Positions 1 through 7,284 of a stretch of DNA of 17,128 bases are shown here, in pieces. Where the stretch lies: contig JBPCMN010000032.1 of NCBI GenBank assembly GCA_051002235.1, positions 1-17,128 of the forward strand, in the 5' to 3' direction. This stretch comes from JBPCMN01 sp013695115. Lineage in GTDB: Bacteria; Actinomycetota; Acidimicrobiia; IMCC26256; JACDBD01. A program made the position numbers and the translations under genes. The first letter of the stretch is position 1; each line of letters opens with the position of its first letter. The notes under the pieces are model-generated. The model had not been told where the DNA came from. It saw only the letters and a program-made list of their open reading frames with translations, and did not search any database.

Positions 1-1906
1 CGAACACCGCCGACGGCAGCCCGAGACCGAGCATGCGCACGATCCCGTCGCGAGCTTGGAGCGGCACCCTTGGGTCGAGACTGGTGGTGAACAGGTTCTC
101 GTCGACGCCTTGCGCGAGGTCGGCCAGTCCGGCCGCGTTCAGCGCGTCGACGGCCCGGGCGCGCAGCCGCCGGTACTCGGCCCGTTCCTCCCGGCTGCGC
201 GGATCGACGTACGCAACCTGCTCCGCGCCGGGCGTGGCGCGCCATGTCTCGATGTCGGCGCCGACGGCCAGATGCACCTCCGCGGTTGCCTCGGCCGCGC
301 CCATCACCCGGTGTGGCGTGGCCCAGACGCGGTAGAACTCGACCGCCCCAACGTCGAAGCCCCGGCGCTCGAGCTCGAGCAGGAGGCCGAACCCCGTCGA
401 GCCGAGGGAGATCGGGTCCTCCCACGTGACGAGGTAGCGCCCGTCCCGGCCGCCGCCAGGAGCGGTGCCCTCGTCCAGCGCCGCCGCGGTCGGCGCCGCG
501 AGCGCGGCCGTGGTTCTCGAGAGGTCATGGGCGGGAGGGTTGACGTAGGCGGCATCGATGGTGAACAAAAGGGTCGACAGGGCGGTGACGCCGGCGAGCG
601 CGACGGTCACCCCGGTCGCGGCCCGACTCCGGGTCGGGCCGCACAGGCGCCTGCCCACGAGCGTCCCCACCGTCCAGCCGATGGCGAGCACCATCAGGAC
701 GGCGATCCCCCACACCCAGAGCACCAGGTAGTACCAGACGAAGCCGAAGATCCGGCTCAGCGACACCGCTGCCAGCGCCAGCGCCACCCCGAGCACCAGG
801 TGGAGGCGTAGCAGCGCCCGGTGCCGCAGCCGCCAGGCGACCACCACCGCGGTCGCCCACCCGGCCAGCAGCGCCGATCCGGGGCGCAGCGACGGCCTCA
901 AGACCCAAGTGTCGGGCGCCAAATGGGGCACCAGCCTCCAGGGGTTGAGGTTGACCAGCAGCAGCTCGATGCCCTGCCGCGCGCCGATCGCCGGCTCGGG
1001 GGGGTCGCTGAAGTGATTCCGGACGACCGTGAGGTTGCCGGGCGAGCCGGTGAGCTGGTCGATCACCGGCGGCAGCCACACGACCACGCCGACCGCGGCC
1101 GTGATCAATACCCATCTCACGACGTGGCGCCGCGCCGCCGGCTCCTGCACTCGCGTGTTTGCGTGGAGGACGACGGCGGTAATCGCGAGCCCACCCAGGC
1201 CGGCGGTGATCCCCAAGTAGGGGATGTGGGTCTGCACGCAGAAGGAACCGGAGAACGCGGCGACCGGCAGCATCGGCAGGTCGTCGCAGACCACCGACCA
1301 GACCGCCAGCAGGAACACCATCCACCACAGCAAGGGCAACCAGGGGTTCCAGGGCTCGGTCAGCGTGCCGGCCCCGTGGGCCCGGGCGAGGATCGCCAAC
1401 ACGACCGCGACCCCGAGAACGAGCCGGACGCCCCCGCGTCGATGAGCGATCCACAGGGCGGCGCCCATGGCCACGACGTGCAGCGCCACCGCGGCGGCCT
1501 GCAAGGCCCACGCGCTCGCGCCGAAGAGCCGGTAGAAGGGCCACATCGCGTAGAAGCTGAGTGGCCCGAGATGGCTGCCCTCGGCGCCCGTGCCGATGCG
1601 ACCGGCCAGGCCGACCAGGGGCGGGTTGCTGCTCGAGACGTCGCGTACCCGCAGCTCGGTCCAGGCCAGGTCGAGTGTCGGGTACCACCGCGGTTGGCGC
1701 AGCACCCCCAGCGCGACGAGGAGCGGGATCGCGAGCATCGCCGTCAGCCCGGCGACGATCAGCGCCGTGCCGCGCCCGCCGGTCGGACGGCGTAACGGCC
1801 CATCAGTGCGCCCGGCCCGCGGCCCGGTCTCGGGATCACCTCCGGCGCGTTGGCCATCCGCACCCGCGTCCGGGAGCGAGACGCCGGGCGCGCGGGTGGG
1901 ACTCAC
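1..1906 (-). CDS. Polytopic membrane protein, GT-C-like (paralogue 1), C-terminus cut by window edge
   Basis: The reading frame is open from a GTG at 1906 to the left edge, giving 635 full codons. Only about ten C-terminal residues are missing compared with the copy at 11158-13113. It has a disordered N-terminus of about 45 residues, a first membrane segment, then the loop LDLAWTELRVRDVSSSNPP, the motif SHLGPLSF, PWNPWLPLLWW, a VCDD motif, QTHIPY, WLPPVIDQLTGSPGN and SRIFGFVWYYL. A soluble C-terminal domain follows, containing GRDGRYLVTW. An Asp and Glu in the first extracytoplasmic loop followed by many helices is the layout of GT-C glycosyltransferases, so a sugar transferase using a lipid-phosphate sugar is the best guess (inference; no named family recognised). 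HLGP replaces the HPGP of the other copies. The GTG start is favoured by the -10 element 8 bases upstream and by alignment with the copy starting at 13113. It is divergent from the pseudogene. Confidence 0.82.
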   Translation of the reverse strand, partial: MSPTRAPGVSLPDAGADGQRAGGDPETGPRAGRTDGPLRRPTGGRGTALIVAGLTAMLAIPLLVALGVLRQPRWYPTLDLAWTELRVRDVSSSNPPLVGLAGRIGTGAEGSHLGPLSFYAMWPFYRLFGASAWALQAAAVALHVVAMGAALWIAHRRGGVRLVLGVAVVLAILARAHGAGTLTEPWNPWLPLLWWMVFLLAVWSVVCDDLPMLPVAAFSGSFCVQTHIPYLGITAGLGGLAITAVVLHANTRVQEPAARRHVVRWVLITAAVGVVVWLPPVIDQLTGSPGNLTVVRNHFSDPPEPAIGARQGIELLLVNLNPWRLVPHLAPDTWVLRPSLRPGSALLAGWATAVVVAWRLRHRALLRLHLVLGVALALAAVSLSRIFGFVWYYLVLWVWGIAVLMVLAIGWTVGTLVGRRLCGPTRSRAATGVTVALAGVTALSTLLFTIDAAYVNPPAHDLSRTTAALAAPTAAALDEGTAPGGGRDGRYLVTWEDPISLGSTGFGLLLELERRGFDVGAVEFYRVWATPHRVMGAAEATAEVHLAVGADIETWRATPGAEQVAYVDPRSREERAEYRRLRARAVDALNAAGLADLAQGVDENLFTTSLDPRVPLQARDGIVRMLGLGLPSAVF

Positions 1907-1914
1907 GGAGGCCA

Positions 1915-1942
1915 AGTATACGAATGGCCTGTCGCAGCTCTC
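1915..1942 (-). promoter_or_regulatory. Leaderless-type promoter of paralogue 1
   Basis: Read on the minus strand, TATACT (1920-1915) lies 8 bases before the GTG start at 1906. The block GAGAGC (1942-1937) lies 16 bases upstream of TATACT. The same two elements with the same spacings occur before the gene starting at 13113. A -10 at this distance would start transcription at or next to the start codon, giving a leaderless mRNA. No SD sequence is present. The GAGAGC block is conserved but does not match a standard -35, so its role is unclear. Confidence 0.6.
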
Positions 1943-1955
1943 TGGGCGCGCCAGT

Positions 1956-3019
1956 GGAGACTGGCAACGCGGAGAACCCTACGATGGAGTTGCGGCCTCC
2001 GCACGCGTGCGCACCGTCGACGTAGTTGCGCGTCTCTCACGACGCACCTCGTACTTCCCCATCGGCTATCCGGCGATCCTCGCCCCCCTGTTCTGGGTTG
2101 TCCGGCACACGCCCATACCCGACAACCTGCCCCTGGCCGGCTCGCTCCTCAACGCCGTCTTCGGGCCCTGTCCGTCGGCCTCGTGTTCGTGATCGCCCGG
2201 CGGGTCTTCGGCACACGCGCCGGCCTGGTGGCCGCCGCCGTCACCGGCGGTGTGGCCCAACCTCGTCTTCTACACCGCCACGCTCCAGCTCGAGACGGCG
2301 TTCATCCTCTTTGCCCTGGCGGCGGTGGCGGTGGTCGTGACCCACGACTGGGCCACCGGCCCACCCACCCGGGCGCGCCTGCTGGCCTTCGGCGCGGTCC
2401 TCGGGCTGTCCGCTCTCGTCCGGCCGTTCTCCCTGCCCTTCCTCGCCGGTCTCGTCGTGGCCCTCCTGGTCATCGGCTGCGGTTGGCGGCGCGCGCTCGC
2501 CGCCCTCGGCTGGCCGCTGCTCGCGCTCGCGGTCGTCCTCACACCCTGGACGGTGCGGAACCTCGTGGTCATGGACTCCCCCAGTGGGCCGACCACGAGG
2601 GCTGTGTCGATCCCGACACACCCGAGGTGGAGCGCAACTCCGGGAACACCCGCAAGGCCATCGAGTTCGTCCTCGAGCATCCCGGCAAGGAGCTCCGGCA
2701 GATCCTCGAACGGCCCGCTACATGATGGAGCAGGACCACGACGGGCTGACCGCGGCCGAGTCGGGCAACGCCAACCGGTTCCTCGGGCACCGCCTGCGGA
2801 CTGTCCTCGCCCGCACCGCCGACTAGTTCTTCTACGCCGCACTCGTCCTGGCAGCCTCGGGCTGCCCGCCTTCTTCCGGGCCGGCGGCCGGTGCGGCTCT
2901 TCGTCGTCGTCGCCATGCTGTCGCTCGTCGCGGTGCCCCTGGGTCTCTGGGGGCTCCATCCACGACCCGCGCCCGAGCAGCCAGAGGAGAAGCGCACACC
3001 GGCATCCGTCGGTACCTGA
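1956..3019 (+). pseudogene. Decayed GT39/ArnT-like membrane glycosyltransferase
   Basis: Pieces of one protein appear in order but in changing frames. YFPIGYPAIL to SLLNAVFG lies near 2052-2166. LSVGLVFVIARRVFG lies near 2168-2247. VWPNLVFYTATLQLETAF through ALVRPFSLPF to LTPWTVRNLVV runs to about 2580. GCVDP, then EFVLEHPGKELRQIL, ends in TGA at 2723-2725. MMEQDHDGL to LARTAD ends in TAG at 2824-2826, followed in frame by FFYAALVLAASG. GLPAFFRAG comes next, then RPVRLFVVVAML to a final TGA at 3017-3019. The order matches undecaprenyl/dolichyl-phosphate-sugar transferases of the GT39/ArnT kind. The N-terminal part with the catalytic acidic residue is missing or scrambled. About 30 or more residues also appear deleted after WTVRNLVV (estimate from memory of the family). 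At least six frame changes make function impossible. The exact 5' edge is unclear; it abuts the conserved upstream block of paralogue 1, as if that insertion had cut it. Confidence 0.85.
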
Positions 3020-3032
3020 GCGGAGCCGGCCG

Positions 3033-3050
3033 GGTCGCCGGTCAGCGACC
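3033..3050. terminator. Possible hairpin between convergent gene ends
   Basis: GGTCGC at 3033-3038 pairs perfectly with GCGACC at 3045-3050 around a 6-base loop. It sits in the 41-base gap between the pseudogene stop (3019) and the stop of the minus-strand gene at 3061. There is no T-tract on either side. The placement suits a bidirectional terminator, but a 6-bp stem in GC-rich DNA can occur by chance. Confidence 0.3.
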
Positions 3051-3060
3051 GATGGGAGCG

Positions 3061-5019
3061 TCAGCCCGCGGCGCGGGGCGGGCCGACGAACACCGCTGCC
3101 GGCAGCCCGAGGTCCAGCAGGCGCGAAACGAGCTCTCGAGTGTGCCTCGGCACACGCGTGTCGATGGCAGCGGCAAAGACGTTCTCGTCGACGAGCGGCA
3201 CGAGCTCCGACCTCCCGGCCCGCCTGAGCTCGTCGAGCACCCGAGTTCGAAGCCGCCCGTAGTCGGCTCGCTCCGCGGTCGTACGCGCATCGACGAAGGC
3301 GATCTCCCGGTAGCCGGGATCGGCACGTGCCTTCTCGATGTTGACGCCGGTCGCCAGGTGCACGGTCGCGGTGGCGTCCCCCGGTTCGATCACGCGGTAC
3401 TGCGTCGCCGGGGCGCGGTAGCTCTCGAGCACTCCGACCTCGAACCCGTTGCGTTCCAGCTCGTTCACGAGCCCGAGCCCCTGCGAGCCGATGGACTCGG
3501 CGTCGGACCATGTCACCAGGTAACGGCCGTCCCGACCGTCTGCGGACCCCGCACCGCCGGCTAGCGCGGCCACCGTCGGCGGCACCAACCGGTCCACGGT
3601 CGCGGAGAGACGAGGGGCGGGCACCTCGACGTCGACGGCGTCGGGGACGAGCAGCGCCGTCGAGACCAGCGTCACCGTGACGAGCGCGAGACCACCGGCG
3701 GTCGCCGCCGACCGGCGCATCGGGCCGCCCAGACGGTTGCCGACGAGCGCGGCCGCGGTCCAGCCGATGGCGAGCAACAGGAGCGCGGCGATCCCCCAGG
3801 CCCACAACATGAGGTAGTACCAGACGAAGCCGAAGATCCGGCTCGCCGTCGCCGCGCCCAGCACGAGCGCGACGCCGACCACGAGGTGGAGTCGCAGTAG
3901 TGCCCGGTGCCGCATCCGCCCGGCGACGACGACCGACGCCACCCACCCGGCCAGCACCGCCGACCCCGGGACCAAGGAGCCGCCGGTGGCCTGGGACGCG
4001 TCGCTCAGTGAATCGAACGTCGTCTGCGGTTCGGTGACGAGGCTCCAGGGGTCGAGGCGCGCTAGGAGCAGCTCGACACCCTGCCGGAGGCCGACGGGCG
4101 CCTCGGGCGGATCGCCGAAGTAGTCCCTGAGAACCGACAGGTTGCCGGGCGAGCTCGTCAGCTGGTCGATCACTGGCGGGATCCAGAGCACCGCGCCCAC
4201 GGCCGCTGCAATCAGGCACCACCGGATGGAGTCGCGCCGCGCGCCGGGATCCCGCCGGCGGGCACGGACGGCAAGCAGGCCGCCGCCAACCGCCAGGATC
4301 CCGAGACCGCCGGTGAGACCTACGTACGACACGTGCGTCTGCATGCAGAAGGAGCCGGCGAGGACGGCGACCGGCAGCAGCGGGAGGTCGCCACAGATGA
4401 CCGACCAGACCGCCAGCAGGAACACCATCCACCACAGCAACGGCAGGAAGAGGTTCCAGGGCTCGGCCAGCGTCCCGACCTCGTAGGTGCGGACGAGGAT
4501 CGCCAGCACCGCGGCTCCACCGAGAGCCAGTCCGATGCCCCCGCGCCGGTGGGCGATCCACAGGAAGGCGCCCATCGCGAGCACGTGCAACGAGACCGCC
4601 GCCGCCTGCAAGGCCCACGCGCTCGCGCCGAACAGTTGATAGAACGGCCACATCGCCCAGAAGCTGACCGGTCCGGGGTGGCTTCCCTGCTCGACGAGCG
4701 TGCCGATCCGGCCGGGGAGGCCGATCAGCGGTGGATGGCTGCTCGCGACGTCGCGCACGCGCAGCTCGGTCATGGCCAGGTCGAGGGTGGGGACCCAGGT
4801 GGGGTGGCGCAGCGCCACCAGCGCCACGATCAACGGCAGCGCCACCAACCCGAGGAGCCCGGCGACGACCAGCGCCGAGCGCGGTACCCCGCTGATCAGC
4901 GACCCTGGCCGGCGCCGGTCCGGCGCGGAGCCGGTCGCCGCCTCTGAACGCCCCGGACCAGCCCCCTCGCCCGCGGCGGCGTCCTCGAAGGCGGCGCCGA
5001 CTACGGGGCTGGAAGGCAT
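3061..5019 (-). CDS. Polytopic membrane protein, GT-C-like (paralogue 2)
   Basis: The product is 652 residues. About 45 hydrophilic residues come first, then a membrane segment (about 48-70), then the loop LDLAMTELRVRDVASSHPP (79-97) with Asp80 and Glu85. GSHPGPVSFWAMWPFYQLF (112-130), EPWNLFLPLLWW (186-197), CGDLPLLPVA (209-218), MQTHVSY (226-232), PPVIDQL (281-287) and SRIFGFVWYYL (393-403) follow. The last membrane segment ends near 458. The soluble domain of about 190 residues contains GRDGRYLVTWSDAESIGS. It is clearly homologous over its whole length to the copies at 1-1906 and 11158-13113. A lipid-linked-sugar transferase of GT-C type is inferred; a polymerase or other surface-glycan membrane protein is possible. 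The ATG at 5019 lies 22 bases after the stop of the gene at 5042 and gives the length of paralogue 3. No SD is visible, so it is probably co-transcribed with that gene. The frame stays open further upstream, but only inside that neighbour. Confidence 0.85.
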   Translation of the reverse strand: MPSSPVVGAAFEDAAAGEGAGPGRSEAATGSAPDRRRPGSLISGVPRSALVVAGLLGLVALPLIVALVALRHPTWVPTLDLAMTELRVRDVASSHPPLIGLPGRIGTLVEQGSHPGPVSFWAMWPFYQLFGASAWALQAAAVSLHVLAMGAFLWIAHRRGGIGLALGGAAVLAILVRTYEVGTLAEPWNLFLPLLWWMVFLLAVWSVICGDLPLLPVAVLAGSFCMQTHVSYVGLTGGLGILAVGGGLLAVRARRRDPGARRDSIRWCLIAAAVGAVLWIPPVIDQLTSSPGNLSVLRDYFGDPPEAPVGLRQGVELLLARLDPWSLVTEPQTTFDSLSDASQATGGSLVPGSAVLAGWVASVVVAGRMRHRALLRLHLVVGVALVLGAATASRIFGFVWYYLMLWAWGIAALLLLAIGWTAAALVGNRLGGPMRRSAATAGGLALVTVTLVSTALLVPDAVDVEVPAPRLSATVDRLVPPTVAALAGGAGSADGRDGRYLVTWSDAESIGSQGLGLVNELERNGFEVGVLESYRAPATQYRVIEPGDATATVHLATGVNIEKARADPGYREIAFVDARTTAERADYGRLRTRVLDELRRAGRSELVPLVDENVFAAAIDTRVPRHTRELVSRLLDLGLPAAVFVGPPRAAG

Positions 5020-5041
5020 GGGGGTGAGGGAGGAGGTCGGG

Positions 5042-7096
5042 TTACTGCTCGTCACCGAGGGGTCGCAGGAACAGCGCCACCGTCTCGTCGTCCGATCGGC
5101 TCTGGAGGTCGGCGTAACGTTCGAAGCGTCGCGCTTGCGGGTCGTCGAGCACCACGAGATCGGCGCGGACCATCGCGGCCAGGTCCCGCGACTCCACCAG
5201 CGCCGCCGCGTCGGCCTCCCCCGAGCGGTAGCGGCGCATGGTCGGGAAGGCGCCGTCCGCGAGCGCGGTCCGGCCATGCTCGTCGAGACGCGGCGGGCGG
5301 TGCCGTCGTAGGTACTCCACGATCTGGTCCGTGAGGCGGGACAGCTCGCGCTGCTCCGGCGGGGCGAGGCCTTCTCGCAGGGCGATCCGTCGAGTCCCAG
5401 GAGCGCGCGCCCGGGCTGCTTCGCCGGTCTTGAGGACGAGCGCGGCGTCGGCGTTGCTGCCGGTGAACCGACGGGCGGGACCGAGCTGGCGCACCATGAT
5501 CGGGTCGTCGACGACGAACGGGATGCCCCGACGTTGCAGCTCGGCCATCACCGCCGCCGTGTAGGGGTCGAACACCCTGATGTCGCGGACATCGAAGAGC
5601 AGCGTACCTTCGGCCTCGAGGACGCCCATCTGGTCGCCCAGTTCTCGTGCCGGGCGAATCGACCAGTCGGTCGAGCTCGGTCCCACGCGTTGGTTGTTGG
5701 TCGGGAGGTTGAGCGCCGCAACCACCGCGGTGGCAAGGGCGAAAGCGCCGACGAGCCGCGCCGACCGGAGCGGTCCCGGTCGGAGCCGACGGGCCAGGGT
5801 CGCGCCGACTGCGAACACCGCGAAGGCGCCGAGCGGCCACAGCCACCGGAACTGGTGCGGTGCGACGCCGAGGACGCCGACGGGCATTCGTCCCGCCGTC
5901 GCCAGCCCCGCGAGCAGGGCGACGGCGGCAGTCGCGATCGCACGACCGGCCACGCGGTCCCGGCGGCGACGCGCGTCCCACGCGCACCAGGCCAGCACCG
6001 CGGCCAGCAGCGCCATGCTGGCGACGGCGAGGCCGAGCGAGGGAACGTCGGCATCTTCCGACGAAACGAAGCCCGCCGAGGGCGCGCTGCCCGACGGGAG
6101 GTAGGCGTCCCCGAACGACGACCGGAGCCACCACGGTGGCAGGGTCACCACGGTGGCGACGAGCTGCGTCCCGAGTCGGTAGCCGGTGGTCCGCACCGCG
6201 CTGTCGCCGGCATTCCTTGCCAGCCGGGCGAGGTTCCCCTCGCCGTCGCTCGTGAACTGCTCCACGAGGGGCTGGGCCCAGCACGCGACGAACACCACGC
6301 CGGCCACCGCGCCCGCCGACACGGCCCGTCGTCGCAGCCGGGGCCACGCTCCGGGATCCTCGCGGCGCCGGCGGCGGAGCTCCAGGACCAGGCCGAGGAC
6401 GGCCCAGGCTCCGAGCACGGCGACGAGGATCACGTAGCTCAGATGCGTCTGGACGACGAGGCTGCCCACCCCGGCCGCGAACGGCAGCGCGAACACGTCA
6501 CCGCAGGCGACCGACCACACCAGCATCAGGAAGCAGAGGAAGGGCAGCAGGAGGCTGTGGGGCTGCCAGGGGTCGAAGAGCAGCTCGCTGCCCATCGCCC
6601 AGCACAACGCGGCCGCGACCGCCATGGCTGCGGTCGCGAGGAGCGCGCCGCCGCGCCGGTATGCGAGGACCGCGATTCCGACCACGGCCGAGCCGTTGAG
6701 GAGGGCGGCACCGAGGGCGAGCCCGGCGCCGTCGTCGAGGAGCCGCGCCGGGACCGCCAGTACGTCGAAGAGGAGCGGGCCCGGATTGTTGAACGAGGTT
6801 CCCGTGGCCAACGAGGCGGACGTCCACGTCCCCAGGGGGGGAGGATCGGCGGTCAGCACGTCACGGGCCCGGATCGCGAAGAACGCGTTGTCGCCGATCG
6901 GGATCCAGCCCCGATGGATTGCCCGGGCGGTCGCGACCGCGATGGGCACCAGCGCCGCCACCACGGAGGCCCCGAACAGGCGGGATGTCCACCGCGAGGA
7001 ACCCTGACCACCGTCGAGCGGCGCGTCCGGCCCGACCACGGTCGGAGGGCGACGATCGGGGGCCGCGACCGCGACCTCCCGATCAAGCCCGCTCAC
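5042..7096 (-). CDS. Divergent GT-C-like polytopic membrane protein
   Basis: The product is 684 residues from a GTG at 7096. An ATG at 7114, six codons earlier, is the alternative. The GTG is preferred because an ATTACT -10 element (7110-7105) lies 8 bases before it, the geometry seen at 1906 and 13113; a transcript from there would exclude the ATG. Its motifs parallel the paralogues in order: IGDNAFFAIRARDV (about 67-80), FNNPGPLLF, YRRGG, DPWQPHSLLLPF, CGDVFALPFA and VQTHLSYV. It lacks the IDQL and SRIFG motifs. A soluble C-terminal domain from about residue 470 begins around GVLEAEGTLLFDVRD. The domain differs from that of the paralogues and ends in charged residues. The Asp in IGD is a candidate GT-C catalytic residue (inference). 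It is the upstream gene of a pair with the gene ending at 3061. Confidence 0.82.
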   Translation of the reverse strand: MSGLDREVAVAAPDRRPPTVVGPDAPLDGGQGSSRWTSRLFGASVVAALVPIAVATARAIHRGWIPIGDNAFFAIRARDVLTADPPPLGTWTSASLATGTSFNNPGPLLFDVLAVPARLLDDGAGLALGAALLNGSAVVGIAVLAYRRGGALLATAAMAVAAALCWAMGSELLFDPWQPHSLLLPFLCFLMLVWSVACGDVFALPFAAGVGSLVVQTHLSYVILVAVLGAWAVLGLVLELRRRRREDPGAWPRLRRRAVSAGAVAGVVFVACWAQPLVEQFTSDGEGNLARLARNAGDSAVRTTGYRLGTQLVATVVTLPPWWLRSSFGDAYLPSGSAPSAGFVSSEDADVPSLGLAVASMALLAAVLAWCAWDARRRRDRVAGRAIATAAVALLAGLATAGRMPVGVLGVAPHQFRWLWPLGAFAVFAVGATLARRLRPGPLRSARLVGAFALATAVVAALNLPTNNQRVGPSSTDWSIRPARELGDQMGVLEAEGTLLFDVRDIRVFDPYTAAVMAELQRRGIPFVVDDPIMVRQLGPARRFTGSNADAALVLKTGEAARARAPGTRRIALREGLAPPEQRELSRLTDQIVEYLRRHRPPRLDEHGRTALADGAFPTMRRYRSGEADAAALVESRDLAAMVRADLVVLDDPQARRFERYADLQSRSDDETVALFLRPLGDEQ

Positions 7097-7104
7097 GCCA
7101 GCAA

Positions 7105-7110
7105 AGTAAT
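7105..7110 (-). promoter_or_regulatory. Candidate -10 element of the divergent membrane protein gene
   Basis: ATTACT on the minus strand lies exactly 8 bases before the GTG at 7096. This matches the TATACT-to-start spacing of the genes starting at 1906 and 13113. There is no convincing -35 and the GAGAGC block is absent. It is supported mainly by the shared geometry. Confidence 0.4.
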
Positions 7111-7284
7111 GCATCGGAACCCCGCGTCCCGGGCGGGCGCCGGCCTTCGTCGCGCGAGGTCGCGGGTGCGACCGTCCGCTATCCTCTCGCCTGCTCCCGC
7201 CATGCGATGTTGTCGGACCGCGGTTCGCTGGTGGTGTCGCCGCCTGGACGAGGAGCTCCTTTGGACAGGTTGAGTCGGGACGGG

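Noticed and set aside
525..1688. Minus-strand 387-codon frame over paralogue 1
   Set aside because: The other minus frame carries all family motifs without a stop from 1906 to the window edge.
2270..4651. Long minus-strand open frame of 793 codons
   Set aside because: It is rich in Arg, Gly and Pro without membrane or domain pattern, and overlaps the clearly conserved gene at 3061-5019 in another frame. It is a GC-driven shadow.
7180..7185. TATCCT as promoter of the gene at 7285
   Set aside because: A single weak hexamer without a -35 or a conserved partner; mentioned only with the gene.
5534..7273. Plus-strand open frame of 579 codons
   Set aside because: It is antisense to the membrane protein gene at 5042-7096, with low-complexity Arg/His/Gln composition and no recognisable motif.
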